From the NCBI GenBank assembly GCA_017979445.1, contig CM030711.1, positions 6,541,221-6,605,220 of the forward strand: a DNA stretch of 64,000 bases. The letters run 5' to 3'. The DNA comes from Akebia trifoliata (Eukaryota; Streptophyta; Magnoliopsida; Ranunculales; Lardizabalaceae). The notes below the pieces were generated by a model. The model was not told the DNA's origin, made no database searches, and worked only from the letters and a program-made list of their open reading frames with translations. A program made the translations under genes and the position numbers. The first letter of the stretch is position 1, and each line of letters opens with the position of its first letter. Shown here piece by piece: positions 11,850 through 24,300 of the stretch.

Positions 11850-12640
11850 CAAAAATTACTTAAAAGGACTGATAGAGGGATTTCTTTCTAATTGATTCCT
11901 AGGTTTTAGGACTTCTCTTAATAGTACATTTTGTAAAGCTTTTATTTCTATTCAGTCCCTGAATCACACTCCACACATTTCTTATGATTGAAATGTCAAA
12001 ACTGCCTTAACCATTTGAATTCACCATTTTCATTCAAACAAATTGAATTTTCGACATTTCAGTCGAGTTTCGGAGACTCCATTCCAATAGAAAGAATTGA
12101 AGGATGGTTCCTTTGCTTTAAAATCATCAATCTTTTCAAATAATTTTAATTGAAAAAACTTGAAAAACAAAAATGGGTGGGGGTTTTATCAGTGTCAAGC
12201 TCACCACTTTTATTGTGGAGCTCAACATTTTTATTGTCGAGTTTGACATTGTTTAAAAAAAATGTCGAGCTCGACAATAAAAAGTGGTGAATACAGCAAT
12301 AACAAGTGGTGAGCTCGATACTGTAAATTTTTTTTTTGAATCTTAGTTTTGCTCTTCTTTTTTTGTTTCAAATCGTCGAAATAAATCAAAAAACACATCT
12401 TATGTTCAAAATTAGAAGTACATCACTTCCATTCATTCATGATAAAAATCATCGAAAATGATTGGAATCACGGTTGAAAAACCTAAGTATGTGAAAATGA
12501 TGAAAAAATGGTAGTTTAGATATTTTAAAAATATTCTAACCTGAGATGAGATTGAGGAACCCTTAAAAAAAGAAAATTTTACTAAATGGACTGTCAAGCA
12601 ACCGCCCAAAACTCAGGGCCTAATTATATTTGTGAAATAG
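11850..12640. repeat. Dispersed repeat R2, upstream of CPS
   Basis: Shares AAAATTACTTAAAAGGAC near its start, GTGGTGAGCTCGA-type phrases in the middle and TTACTAAATGGACTGTCAAG at its end with 27975-28660. An inner hairpin lies at 12190-12330 (CTCACCACTTTTATTG / AATAAAAAGTGGTGAA). Confidence 0.6.
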
Positions 12641-13540
12641 GATATGCATGTATGCCAATTTAAAATAGATTGAATTTAGAAGGAAAAAAATGTGTCTCTT
12701 GAGATGTATTGTCATTGTTTTGTTTAAGGTATTATTCATAAATTTTTTATCCAAAGAGGTTGAAGATGACAGATTTTTGGAAAAGAAAAATCTGAATTTT
12801 TGACTAGAGATTAAAGATGAGGGCATTTGAATCTTTTCCCCTTAGTTTATTATTTAAAAGACTGAGGTCAAGGGATGCATGTCATCATTTTCAAATATCC
12901 CTAATGTTCAGCAAAATATTGGGGGGCATGTTTAAATCACCCATTAATTAATAGATTTGAAATACAATTGAGTTGAGTTGACTCAACTTGGCAAAGTTTC
13001 AAATGGGTTAGACGAGTTATAAAACCTTGGTCAACATATTAGGAAAGTAATGCCCAGATATTAGGAAAGTAATGCCCAGGCCAGCATCCCCATTAACTAC
13101 ACCACATCATTTTTGTCACCTACGTGTCACCCCAGCATGACTCATAAATACGTATCAATCCTATAAAAACTAATTTAAGGTACAAAGATTTCACAACTAC
13201 CACGAGCCATAGACAATTAAATTATTTACAAAAGGATGAATTTTGCTTATAATCCACAAATATGAAGATATATAAGAATTTAATTTGTTTCCATCCAAAT
13301 AAGATTGGGGATTTTTGAAGCTTGTATTGGATAGAGATTCATTGTATTTGACATTAATCTTGGCAATTGGTTAGGTGGGGCATATACCTGTATTCGTATT
13401 CCATTATGCATCTAGATCATATTTGTATCCTACGTCTTATCCAACTTTTTAGAGGATACCAATAATTTGCACCTAACTTTCGATTGGATACGGGCATCCG
13501 ACTTTATATTTTATGAATAATATAGACACCCCAATTTAAA
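12641..13540. other. Intergenic, with a 22 bp tandem duplication
   Basis: No gene seen. ATATTAGGAAAGTAATGCCC plus AG is exactly doubled at 13035-13078. A piece of repeat R1 lies at about 12960-13030. Confidence 0.5.
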
Positions 13541-15000
13541 TGAGTCCCACTCGAAAAGGACTCAAAAAAGATATATTTTTATCAAAAAAATTATCAAAAT
13601 TCATCCTATGGACCCACAATAAGACTTACCTAAACCCTATCACCATTCTAACCCTGTCCTAAAAAGTCTATCAAAACCTTGAGTCCATTAAACCCAAACC
13701 TAATTAAGTCCTACCTAATCCCTTAGCTTAATACACCTAAACCAATTCTAATGCAGCTTAACCTAAACTATTACCCAATCCTAAGTCCAAGCCTCATACT
13801 CAAGTCCAAAATCCTATCAATCACCATTAAAATCAAAGATCATCAATGAGGGACACATGCCACCATCCTACTCTACATCATCATTACTTCTCCATTAAAA
13901 AAAATTCAAATACTCTTCAACCCATCACCTCATGTTCCTTAAATTTTATCTTCCACCCATTAAAAAATTCAAATATTCATTAACTCATTACCTCATGTTC
14001 TTTATGCTTATCTCTTTTCCATTTCAGAATTCAAATTTTCTTTATCCTATCACATTTTGTCCACCAAGTCTCTCATCTCCCAATAAAATATTTTAAATAC
14101 CATCCACATCCCATATCCTCATGTCCTTCCAACATGTCATTCTCACAACTAATCTTTTAAAACTTTAAGAAAAATTCCATTTTTATCCCAATACAATTGG
14201 ATAATTAAAAAAAAATATCATTTTCATTTATTTTTAGAATTAGATCATTTTACCCCTAAAACTCCTCCCCAATTCTATAAACTCCCTGCATTCTTTCACA
14301 AACCCCCTAAGATTTAAACTCCCTATCAAGCTTCAATTATTTTTCTTTCTCAACCACTCCAAAACTTTCTTAAACCCCTATTCAACTTTTTAAAAATCCA
14401 ATAAAAATACATTATCAAGAATAATTCTATTAAGAACTCAAGAAGAAGAATAAAAAGGAAGAATACAACTTTCAAGGTTGGGTGTAGTTGGACTATATAA
14501 TCTCCTTCTATTCCATTTTCATCTCTTTTTCCTATCTCTCATCTTCATTTCCTTTGTTGGGGTTTTGAAAGTCCATTTCTATTAAAAAGGTAAACCTTGT
14601 AGGCCTAGACATAAAGGGGTCCATCTCATAATTAGGTGACCCCTCATGATTTAGGCCTAAAACAAGACCCCTCTAAGTTTGAGGATACAAATATTTTATT
14701 TTTACCAATTTTTTCTCTTAGAATTTATACAAATGTGAAATGATCATTTTTAAATGTTAGCATCTATGGTGAAAGGAATAAGGTGTCTAACACCTTCCAT
14801 ATCCTTTAACATGGACCTCTTACCTAAATATTAGGTGGAGCAATACCTTTATCCATACGAGAGTCACTAGAAACAAAAAATAAAATTTCGAAACTATTTT
14901 TCGGGTGTCTATTTACACCATTTAAAAAAAAAATGGTGACAACTCCAAATCCAAGTAGTAGAGATCTTCGAAAATAAAAATCCCATGTCTACAAACAAGA
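13541..15000 (+). mobile_element. Probable LTR retrotransposon remnant (Tat/Ogre-like LTR end)
   Basis: C-rich, G-poor strand with recurring CCTAAACC / AACCCTATC phrases, then GGTGTCTAACACCTTCC, GGTGTCTATTTACACC and AAATGGTGACAACTCCAAAT at 14931-14950. The last resembles the LTR-end and primer-site area of Tat-lineage gypsy elements. No partner LTR found and no coding frame survives. The assignment rests on remembered consensus phrases. Confidence 0.4.
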
Positions 15001-15479
15001 TACTCGTATTCGACTAAAGTTATGGCGAGTATTGCTTTATCGTGATCTAGATAATAGAACACAACAATAAATTCCACTTTACGACAATTTTATGAGGGAT
15101 AAATGTTTTATCCAGCATAGAGTGGAATATACCTACCCTCACTTTACTGTATTTTTTCTTTACCCCCTTCAACTTTATTGTTTTTCCTCCCCCCTCTTAA
15201 TATTACCCCTCCAATTTAACTAATTTTTTTCTTTTCCCCCCCCTTTTCAATAATATTCATCTAACTACACTATCTTTCATCTTTTACCCCTTTACACTTA
15301 AAGATGATGTCCGTGTCGTAGAAAACTCTAGTTTATATAATAAAATATAATAGTGGATCCCACTATCTTTGTCTCAAGATTTATACTTATAAACAACGTA
15401 TCTAAAGAATATATTTTACCTTTCTAACGATCAGATCCTCGATCGAGCCTCGCATTTCATAGTCTCATCACTTTCATTT

Positions 15480-16800
15480 TCATTGATATATATATTGTTA
15501 TTGGGATTGTATCGTGTTTGGAGACGCCACCACAACTCAATTGATCATGATATGAATGGTAATCCATGCAAATTACAAAAACATGTGTGATTACTCAAGA
15601 ATTGACTCTCATTTAGTTTGCGTTTAGAGATTATGGGTAAACGACTTGGTTGAGAGTCGAGGAAAGGTGTTAGGCATCCCGACTGATCTGCTTTTGCTGT
15701 TACTTGAAATTTTCATGAATTTGGTTGGGTATTATTTGATTGATCAAGCTTTTGGATTGAATTGAGAATTTGATGATTTCTGAGGCGTCGTTAAAATGAC
15801 CAAGTGGGATTATCAAGATCGGACCATTTAGTACACAAGGGTTTCAAGCTCATGCACCAACGTTGCCTTTCATCCTCGTGTATTTGAATGATCGAAGATA
15901 TTTGATTATCTCACTCAATTATTTCATACAACTTGATTTGATTTGTGTCCCACTTTTCAATTCATGTTGCTTTAATCGATTGCCCGTGTACAATGTATCT
16001 CATCAAGACTCGGATGATTGGAAGATTTTCGGCTCACTAACAAGTCCAGGTTTTCTATCGCATGCAAGAACACTGTCTTTTATCACTTGAGCAATTGACG
16101 AGCTTAGAATTGTTGACCCACTGAGTCATAATTTAGTATAAGCACATTGACATCGATTTCAAAGGTTTGAAGAAATCGGGGACTTTCACGATTTTAAGAT
16201 TTTGGAGGGGTTGATAAATATCAAAATGTTTGAGGGACTTACTCAAATTTTTTGAAAACTTTAGCTCATCAAGTTATTTTATTTAATTTCGATATTTCTA
16301 GATGATTTTATGGCATTCTAGGGGTCTTGGGGGTGCAAATTCATCCTTTTAAAAAGATTTTTTTTGCTTAAATTTTCAAAATATTGGAGGACCCAAGAGT
16401 GAATTGACCCCAACCACAACGTCCATCTCATCTAGATCTTTGATTTTTGGCTAATTCCGGTCTCCAATCGAAGTTGAGATGAGCCCAAAATCATGAAAAT
16501 ATGTAAAACAGGGAGAATGATGCACGTGCAATCTTTTGCAATTTTCACAACTTTTCTTCAAAATATTTTGGGATTTGGGCCGCTTCCATATATAACACAA
16601 TGAGGTGGGGTCATGGACCAAATTTCGAGAGGTTTAGAGCTCAAATCTTAGCAAAATGGGGGTCCTACTCATATAGGAAATATCTATAGTAAAACACAAT
16701 TGTTGAGTCTACAGCTGCTATAATTTTTATTAATTGGACTAGACTATTTAAACCCATCATTTGTGCTGATTGCACCCTCCTAAAGCACCTTTCGAGTGGG
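15480..16800 (-). mobile_element. Probable LTR retrotransposon remnant, opposite orientation
   Basis: TTTGGAGACGCCACCACAAC followed by GGAAAGGTGTTAGGCATCCC resembles the antisense of the same element class (GGAGTCGCCAC ... GGTGTTAGGCACCC). It lies head to head with 13541-15000. An open frame at 15863-16090 has no known domain. Confidence 0.35.
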
Positions 16801-18704
16801 ATGCCTTGATTAAAGTAGGTGCATTGAGCATAAAGGTGAGTATAACTAGAAGTGCCCTTAATTAATTATATTTATTTTATGTTGGGTTGATACTTTTACA
16901 CATTTCTTTGTTAATATTAAAATTTTATTATTTTTATTATTTTTTACTTAAATAATTTAATTATAATTAAGTATATATTTTAATTTATGATTTGCACATT
17001 TTCTTTGGTCATACAACAACATATTTTTCTCATAAACTCAAATTTGATTTTCTAAGGGAGGGGTGAGAATATGATTTGCCCATTCTAAGGCAAATCTCAT
17101 GCATTTGGCAAATCATTTTCTATCCTTATTTAATTCACCTTGCAATTGAACAAGATAAAATGGCAAAATTTCTTGAAAAATAATTTTCCTTGAGTTATGC
17201 CTTGCAATCAAACATGCCCTTAGTGGTGTTATGGGATTGATTCTACGTCCTACTAGTCATGTTCTAATTAGGGTTGTCATTTGGTGCGTTGGGGGCTTGG
17301 ATAAGCCCTAACCCAATCCCAAAGAAGGGGGTTCAATCTTAGACTAGTCCTAAGCTCTATTGGACGTAAGAAGGCTATACTCAAGCCCAAACTTAACAGG
17401 TTTGGATTGGGTCCTGATTAATTTCTCACATTATAAAAATATAAATTCAAGCAATTTCTCAGTTTAGAGTCATTTGGTGTTACTTTTTATAAAAATTAGA
17501 ATCCAACCTCCATCTTAATTGAAAAATAATTAGAGATGAGAGTAAACTTGTTCAATACCTCCTAAGATCCTTAAAAGGTTAAAAAAAAAACAAGATGTTT
17601 TATAGTTCACTACAAGGTTATGGATAAAAGTATTATAAATTTGTGCACTTTCAAGGTTGGTTCTAATGGTTTACTTTTTCAGAAGGAAAACATGAATTGT
17701 ATTTAAAAAACATTTTCTGTGTTTAAATTTTTTTGGAAGGTAATAAGGGGCATTAAGTAGATCCTTAGCAACAAAAGAAAGTTACAATCTTACATAGGAG
17801 TTGCCCACGACACCCTCACTGACAATAGAAAGAAGCTGAGTAAGAAACTTAGAAGGAAGCGAAGCAACACTATGATGAGAGTGAAACCAAGATGCCAAGA
17901 AATCAGTAGTCCTATTAGGATTAAACATAAAATCTATTCCATTGTAAATCTTCATCTCATAACTTTTTGTATGATCTTCCATTAACCCATGTTTTACAAC
18001 CTATCATAGGACTTGGGAATTGCAAGTTCAACTTGAGAAGGAATTTGGATGAGAAAATCTAGAGGTGTACATTATTGGCAGGTCTACCATGAGCGGAATC
18101 CTAACTAAGAGACGTCAAAATTGGACACCAATGGTATTAGTGGAAAGGGTGATCAGGGGAAAGGACTACCTGGGGGCCTAAAATGATGGGTTCTAAAGTG
18201 AAAGCCGTCGTAGAGTGAGCCACCCTGAACTTTGATTGCGGAAAATGGTGTTATGTAAAAATGTCAATTTAACCAGTTAGCCCATATATTAAAAAAGGGG
18301 GTTAGGGCTTTGATCTTGAGACCACAAAGGTAGGGTTGGGCTCAAAATTTGCTAACACATTACATCCAGGTCTTGCTAAGGTCTAACAATGACTGGCCGG
18401 ACTCATTAGCATATAAAAAATATAATTTTATAACAAAAAAAAAAATGAAAACCCCACTATCAAATGATTTCAAAATATTTTACATAAGTGCATGAATTTA
18501 ATATCTATTACAAAACAAAAACCTTAACTTCCTAAGCCGGATTTGGGCTTAATTAACTGAATTCATTAGGCTTAATAGGGGTATATATGCACCACACACC
18601 TAGATATTTTTGATGTATTGGTTGAATTCGATACACATTATTGTTATTATCTTGAGATCAAGAAAAATATACACAATGATCCAAAGAACTCACAATACTG
18701 GTCT
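16801..18704. other. Intergenic between LTR remnants and lipoxygenase
   Basis: No intact gene. 17268-17460 and 18290-18420 share phrases (GGGTTGGG, AAGCCC, TCTAACAA) with 47425-47600, 48510-48890 and 62575-62750. 17782-17982 (minus) has a 66-residue frame with NRTTDFLASWFHSHHS, faintly like the end of a LINE RNase H domain, too weak to call. Confidence 0.4.
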
Positions 18705-18710
18705 TTTATT
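18705..18710 (-). terminator. Polyadenylation signal candidate, lipoxygenase
   Basis: AATAAA on the minus strand about 76 bases past the stop codon. The same block (AATAAA and surroundings) is kept in the relic copy at 42839-42905, which shows that it belongs to the duplicated transcript end. Confidence 0.55.
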
Positions 18711-18728
18711 TGAGAAATATCTCCTCCA

Positions 18729-18743
18729 CCCCCCCCCCCCCCC
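18729..18743. repeat. Poly-C (15) tract in the lipoxygenase 3' UTR
   Basis: Fifteen C in a row on the plus strand, poly-G in the lipoxygenase transcript, between stop codon and polyadenylation signal. The relic copy lacks it, so it probably arose after the duplication. Length is likely variable or error-prone. Confidence 0.8.
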
Positions 18744-18785
18744 TCTCTACACATCAAAAAAAGAAAAAACTAGAGAGAATTGATA

Positions 18786-21301
18786 TTAGATTGAGACACT
18801 ATTAGGGATTCCCATGCCAGTGAGTCCTCCTTTACGTGAATAATCTGCGGTGTTGGGACGAAGCAAAGTGTATGGCATCTTAACAGGCCCAACTCGATTC
18901 TTCCATTTTCCACTTTGGTTCGACTCTATAATTCTATTTTCAATCCTCACCAACTTCTCTCCAAACTCCTTGAACTTTATCAATGGTACTTCATCTGATG
19001 TCCACTCCTCAGTATCTCTTTGCCCAAGATAAACCTCATCCGAAGAATGCCTTGACAAGATCTCTATGAGTGACACACCAAGTAGAGTTTGGAGTTGACT
19101 CGTTATAGTTTTCAGGAATGCCAACTCGGGGTTTGACTTTAACTCATCATACTCGGGAGTGCATGGTTTAGGCATTAACCGGCGGCTCATGGACGGGCGG
19201 TTCGGTAGGTAGCCACCGTATGGGTATTGTCCAAAATTTACGGCTGCATGGAGGGCTGAGGCCACCCATATGATGGTGGTGCATGTTTGAGTTAACTCAT
19301 CTAGTGTGTGCATGTTTGGCCACCATGACTCATCTTTCTTGTCACCATGGCCTTCGTTACGGAGCTCTGTCCACCAAGATTGGAGCTCCGAATCACCTTG
19401 GATGAAGTCATCAGAAGGGTAATAGGAAAAGCAATAATCATAGACCCATGTCTTGATCGCTGCCCATATCTCAAGCCCATCATTTGCATATGGATAATCT
19501 TCGATTAGTAGGCGGATGCCATGGTGATCTCGAATCGCAATTCCTCTGAACAAAGCAAATCATAATTGATCATTTTAGTGAAAATCATAAGGTAGAAGTA
19601 CCCAAAAAAAAAAGAAAAAAGAAAAAAGAAAAAAAGGATATAAACTTCGTGAATCACAACATGAAAAACCCAGATTCAACTGTCCAAAACCGTTGAATTT
19701 CATAAAATTTGACAGACAAAAGGCATCAAATTTTTGATTGTTGGTTCTTTTTTTTGACAGGCCGAAACTGTCAAATTAATGGAGGACATGGGAGAAATTT
19801 GAAGGCTCTAAGACGTCAAATCTGGGAAACATAAAAAATTTCTAAAATTTGTGGGCTTTCGCCGTCGAATTTTCCATTTTTCACATAGTGAATGTATGTT
19901 AACGTTTGTGGATACTTTTTGAACATATTTACGTAAAAGGATAATTTATTCTTGTCATTGTATAACTCTAAAAAACAATAAAATAAATTTCAAATAATGC
20001 ACCATTTTTAGATGGAATTACCAAACACCTTTCTACTAACCTATAAAAAAAATTGCTATTATTTTGTTAACAATTGTGACAATTCCATTATAAATGACAT
20101 TTGTGGAATTGAAATAAAACAATGATCATTGACTCTGGTTAAATCAAGGGGACGTACCAAGAGTTAAAAGGGTAAATTACCATTTTGTGGGGTTGAATAT
20201 GACAAAATTCCCATTCTGACTCATTGTTCATTTTAATTCCCAAAACATGAATAACGAGATCACAAGGATTTTAAAGTGATGATCCCATTGATAAAAGAAA
20301 GCGAGATCGTCATTTTAAAATCTCTGTGATCTCGTTGTTCATGTTTTGAAAATTAAATACGAACAATGAGCCTGAATTTGAATTTCATCAAAAGTTGAGC
20401 ATGTCTCGAGTTAAAAGTTGAACATCCCAATTAAAAAATCTTACATAAGTGGGAAAAAATTATTGTTTTATGAAGCGGATATTTTTAACTATTTACTAAA
20501 ATTAAAGAAGAAAACTATTGATTGTTTTATAAAATACTAAAATATTTAATTCTTGAAACGATAATGTACCATTTTCAAGATTAAAATGAACAATTTACTG
20601 TTTAGGTAAACTTTGACTCACCTCTTGATGAGATCTTCTGGGAGTGCTTGCTCAGTGAAGACCCAGTTTTTATAAATCACGGAAGACATTTCCATGGCGA
20701 ATTTTCCTGGAAAGACTGTTCTCTCAAGCACACCACCAGCATTGATGAGGATTTGTCGAGCCAAGGCGTTTATATTCATTGTATCTCGGAAGTGAGGATG
20801 TAAAAGTTTATGAATGGGATGAAGCACACTCAATTTTCTATTTGTTGCAATCACAAATGGTTCTATCGCAGCGTGTGTGTTCAACCTATAACAAGTTAGA
20901 ACCATTTAACAATCGAAAAAACGAAGAAGAAAGAATCAAAACCATTCAAAGAAAGTAAACTCTACCCTGCTTTTGCGTGTCTTCCTCATCGTATTAATTG
21001 GATAACCAGGAGAATTCAAACGATGGATCAAATCATTAGGAGGTATATATAGCCTATTCCAAAACTTTTAACCCCATCAAAAGTGATTTATAAAATTTGG
21101 ACGGTCCACGATTCTTCAATTTGTAAACTAGGGTTAGAAATTTCAAAATGAGCTGATTTTTGGAGAGGATGATCTATTCACCGTAGAGATCATCCTCACA
21201 AAAAATCAACTCATTCCAAAGCTTCTAACCCATGTTTTGAAAAATGTTTGGCAAACTTTAGAGCTGCAGAACCGCTCCCTCTATATATATATATATAGGG
21301 C

Positions 21302-21337
<36 letters not shown>

Positions 21338-24300
21338 CGTTTAAAAGCCCCAAAGAGGGCCAAACTTTTCAAAATAGGGTTAGAAGTTTTGGAATGGGCT
21401 GGTTTTTTGTGAGAATGATCTCTACACCTAGAAAAAACCCAATTCATTCCTAAACTTCTAGCCCTAGTTTACAAGTTGAAGAATCCTAGACCTTTCAATT
21501 TTTGTAAATAACTTTGACGCGGTTAGAATTTTCGTAATGGGTTGATTTTTTGTGGGGATGATCTCCTCATCATAGAGATCATCATCACAAAAAATCAGTC
21601 AATTCCAAAACCTCTAACCCATACATTGAAAAAATATACGGAACAATGTTTGGCTCTCTTTAGGGCCTCCAAACACCACCCATACATATATAGGTGGCGT
21701 TCGACCGACAATCTTAGGCCGAAAATGTTGATTGACAAAATTTGTCCTATATGGCTTAAAAGTTTCAGATTGAGTTCGTCCTCACAAAAAATCAACCCAA
21801 TCTGAACTTCTAACCCCATCAAAAGTGTAATAAGTAAAAGTTGGGGTGCCAATAGCAGCTCTGAAAAGCAAAAGTATTGTATGAAAGAATCGTACCAGTG
21901 GCTGATGAGTTGATGAACACCAGAGTCATTCACAGCGGCATACGCTTTAGCCAACTGCCATATTGAACCCTCAACACCATCTTCAGCTGGTGTGTACACT
22001 TCACTGATGGCTCCATGGATCTCCCCATCTGGGTGTGGTAAGCTCAACTCTATCGCTATTGGCTTCAATGTTCCATCAAGTTGTAGGAAGAGTAGCGTTC
22101 TCGTTGCATATATCTTTGTCGAAGTCTCGTTTATCCGACTCACATATGGCATTAAAGTATCATGATGATCTAATATAAATAGTTTGTTGTTCAATATAGC
22201 CTATATGCAAAATATTCACATTATTTTCAGTCACTCCTCACTTATTAGAACTTAGAATAAGAAATTAAAGATCACTATAGCATTAATAAACAAATACCTC
22301 ATGCACTGTTAGACCAGGTAGATTCTTCTCAATGTGTTCTTCTCTTATTGAGCTGGTCTGATTTCCATATAGTTTAGGATCAAGCTTACTAGCTGGGGGA
22401 AACTCCTGCATGGTAAAAATATTTGTTAAATTATTTAAAAGTTGATTTACCAAAACATGCGCCGAAAATTGTGAAATTCCCATTTTAATAAAAAAGGATA
22501 AATTACCATTTTCGGAATTTAAACATTTTAGGGTGAATTACCATTTCGTGAGCTGAAAATGAGTTATTTACGATTCCAACTAACTGTTTATTTTAATTAC
22601 CAAAACGTGAATGACCACGTTTTCGTTAAAAAAAATTCAAAACGATAATAACTTCGACGGTTTTAAGTGACTATTTCGCTGGTTTCCAATAGTCATTTTA
22701 AACCAGCGAAATAGTCACTTTAAAAATCTCCGAATTTGTTATCATTCACGTTTTGATAATTAAAATGAATAGTGAGCCCAAATCATAAATTCGTCAAAAA
22801 TTGATCTCTTTTTCGTAAATATCCCAAAAATATTTGTGAAATTATTTAAAAGCCAATTTACCAAAACATGCACCGAAAATTGTGAAATTCCCATATCAGT
22901 GCACTATTAATTTTAATAATAATAAAAAAGGATAAATTACCATTTTTGGAATTAAAACATTTTATTTAAAGTGGGAATTTTTTTAAAATCTTTTATGAAG
23001 TGGACTTTTTTTTTTAAAACCGTTTATTGATATGAAAGTGAGGAAAATAATTACTGTTTTATAAAAGAGAAATTTCACCACTTTCACCAAAAAATTTATT
23101 TTCAAAAAGGATAATTTTTACCATTTTTAGAATTAAAATTACAATAATGCTGAAGACCTCAGCCTGGAACCTTATGTCGCACTTCTTGAGGTGAAAGTGT
23201 ATGGGAATCATAGATTCTTTCTCGATGAAAAGAATCTATGATTCCCATACACTTTCACCTCAAGAAGTGCCCTATGAGGTTCTAGGTTGAGGTCACTCCA
23301 GCACGACTCTATAAATTATTAGTATGTTGAAATGGGAATTTCACAATTTTTTTCAAACTTTTTGGGAATTTTTTTTTTTTTTTTTTTTGTGATAAATAGT
23401 AATACATTTATATAACAGAAACAGATTGGTCGAGATGACCAACCTGACGAGACCTTACATTTTATATAGATTTGTGCTGGGGTGACACAAAGTATTTACT
23501 ATGATTCTCACAATTCTGACGTGGGCATGCATACATAACCATAGATGATTCTTACTTGTATCGCGAGGAAATACATCTATGGTTATGTGCACATCCCACG
23601 TCAGACTTGTGAGAATCACAGTAAATACTTTGTGTCGTTTCAGCATTATCCTTTTATATAAAATTAAAATCAAATAAAAAAGCATTACAAGATAATGTGT
23701 TAGAATCATAATTTTATAATTGTTGGCTTGAAAATCATCCAAGTCACATTGACTCGATTTGATTTTGGGATAAGTCAAGTTAGAAATGGACTGAGTTAGA
23801 ATCTGTGAAAAAGTTTGGAAGCTTTAGCTTACTTTTAGAAGCCTGATTGAAACCGGGTTCAATCCAGCAAGCATTTCTCGACCGAATTCTTCATCTGTCC
23901 TCCAAGCAAATTTGTCCTCTGCAGTAATACAAATGAGATATTCATGATATATGTACGTATTGAGTAAATTAGGAATAAGGTACACACGAGTCAAATTTAC
24001 CATGTCCTATAATAAATAATGATAAATTGACTCCTCTCTCTCTCTCTGACAAACTTCCCCCAAACTCTGCCCATGTAGCTGTGCATAGAATCATAGAGTT
24101 TTTCTTCAAGAACACAACTGCACATATTTTTGGGATGTAGAGTTGTGTATCCTGAGAAAAAATCTATGATTCTATGCACAGTCACGTGAGGAGAGTTTGA
24201 AAGTCATGACTCTTTTAAAATATTTAAAGAGTCATGAAAGTCTGACTCCCCCCTCCCCCTCCCCCTCCCCCCTCTACATACTTCCCATACTCTCCTGACA

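Noticed and set aside
13600..13830. CCTAAACCCTA-like phrases as interstitial telomere repeats
   Set aside because: The phrases are irregular and not in a TTTAGGG array; they fit an LTR remnant better.
17782..17982. Possible LINE RNase H remnant on the minus strand
   Set aside because: Only a faint resemblance in about 20 residues; no reverse transcriptase nearby.
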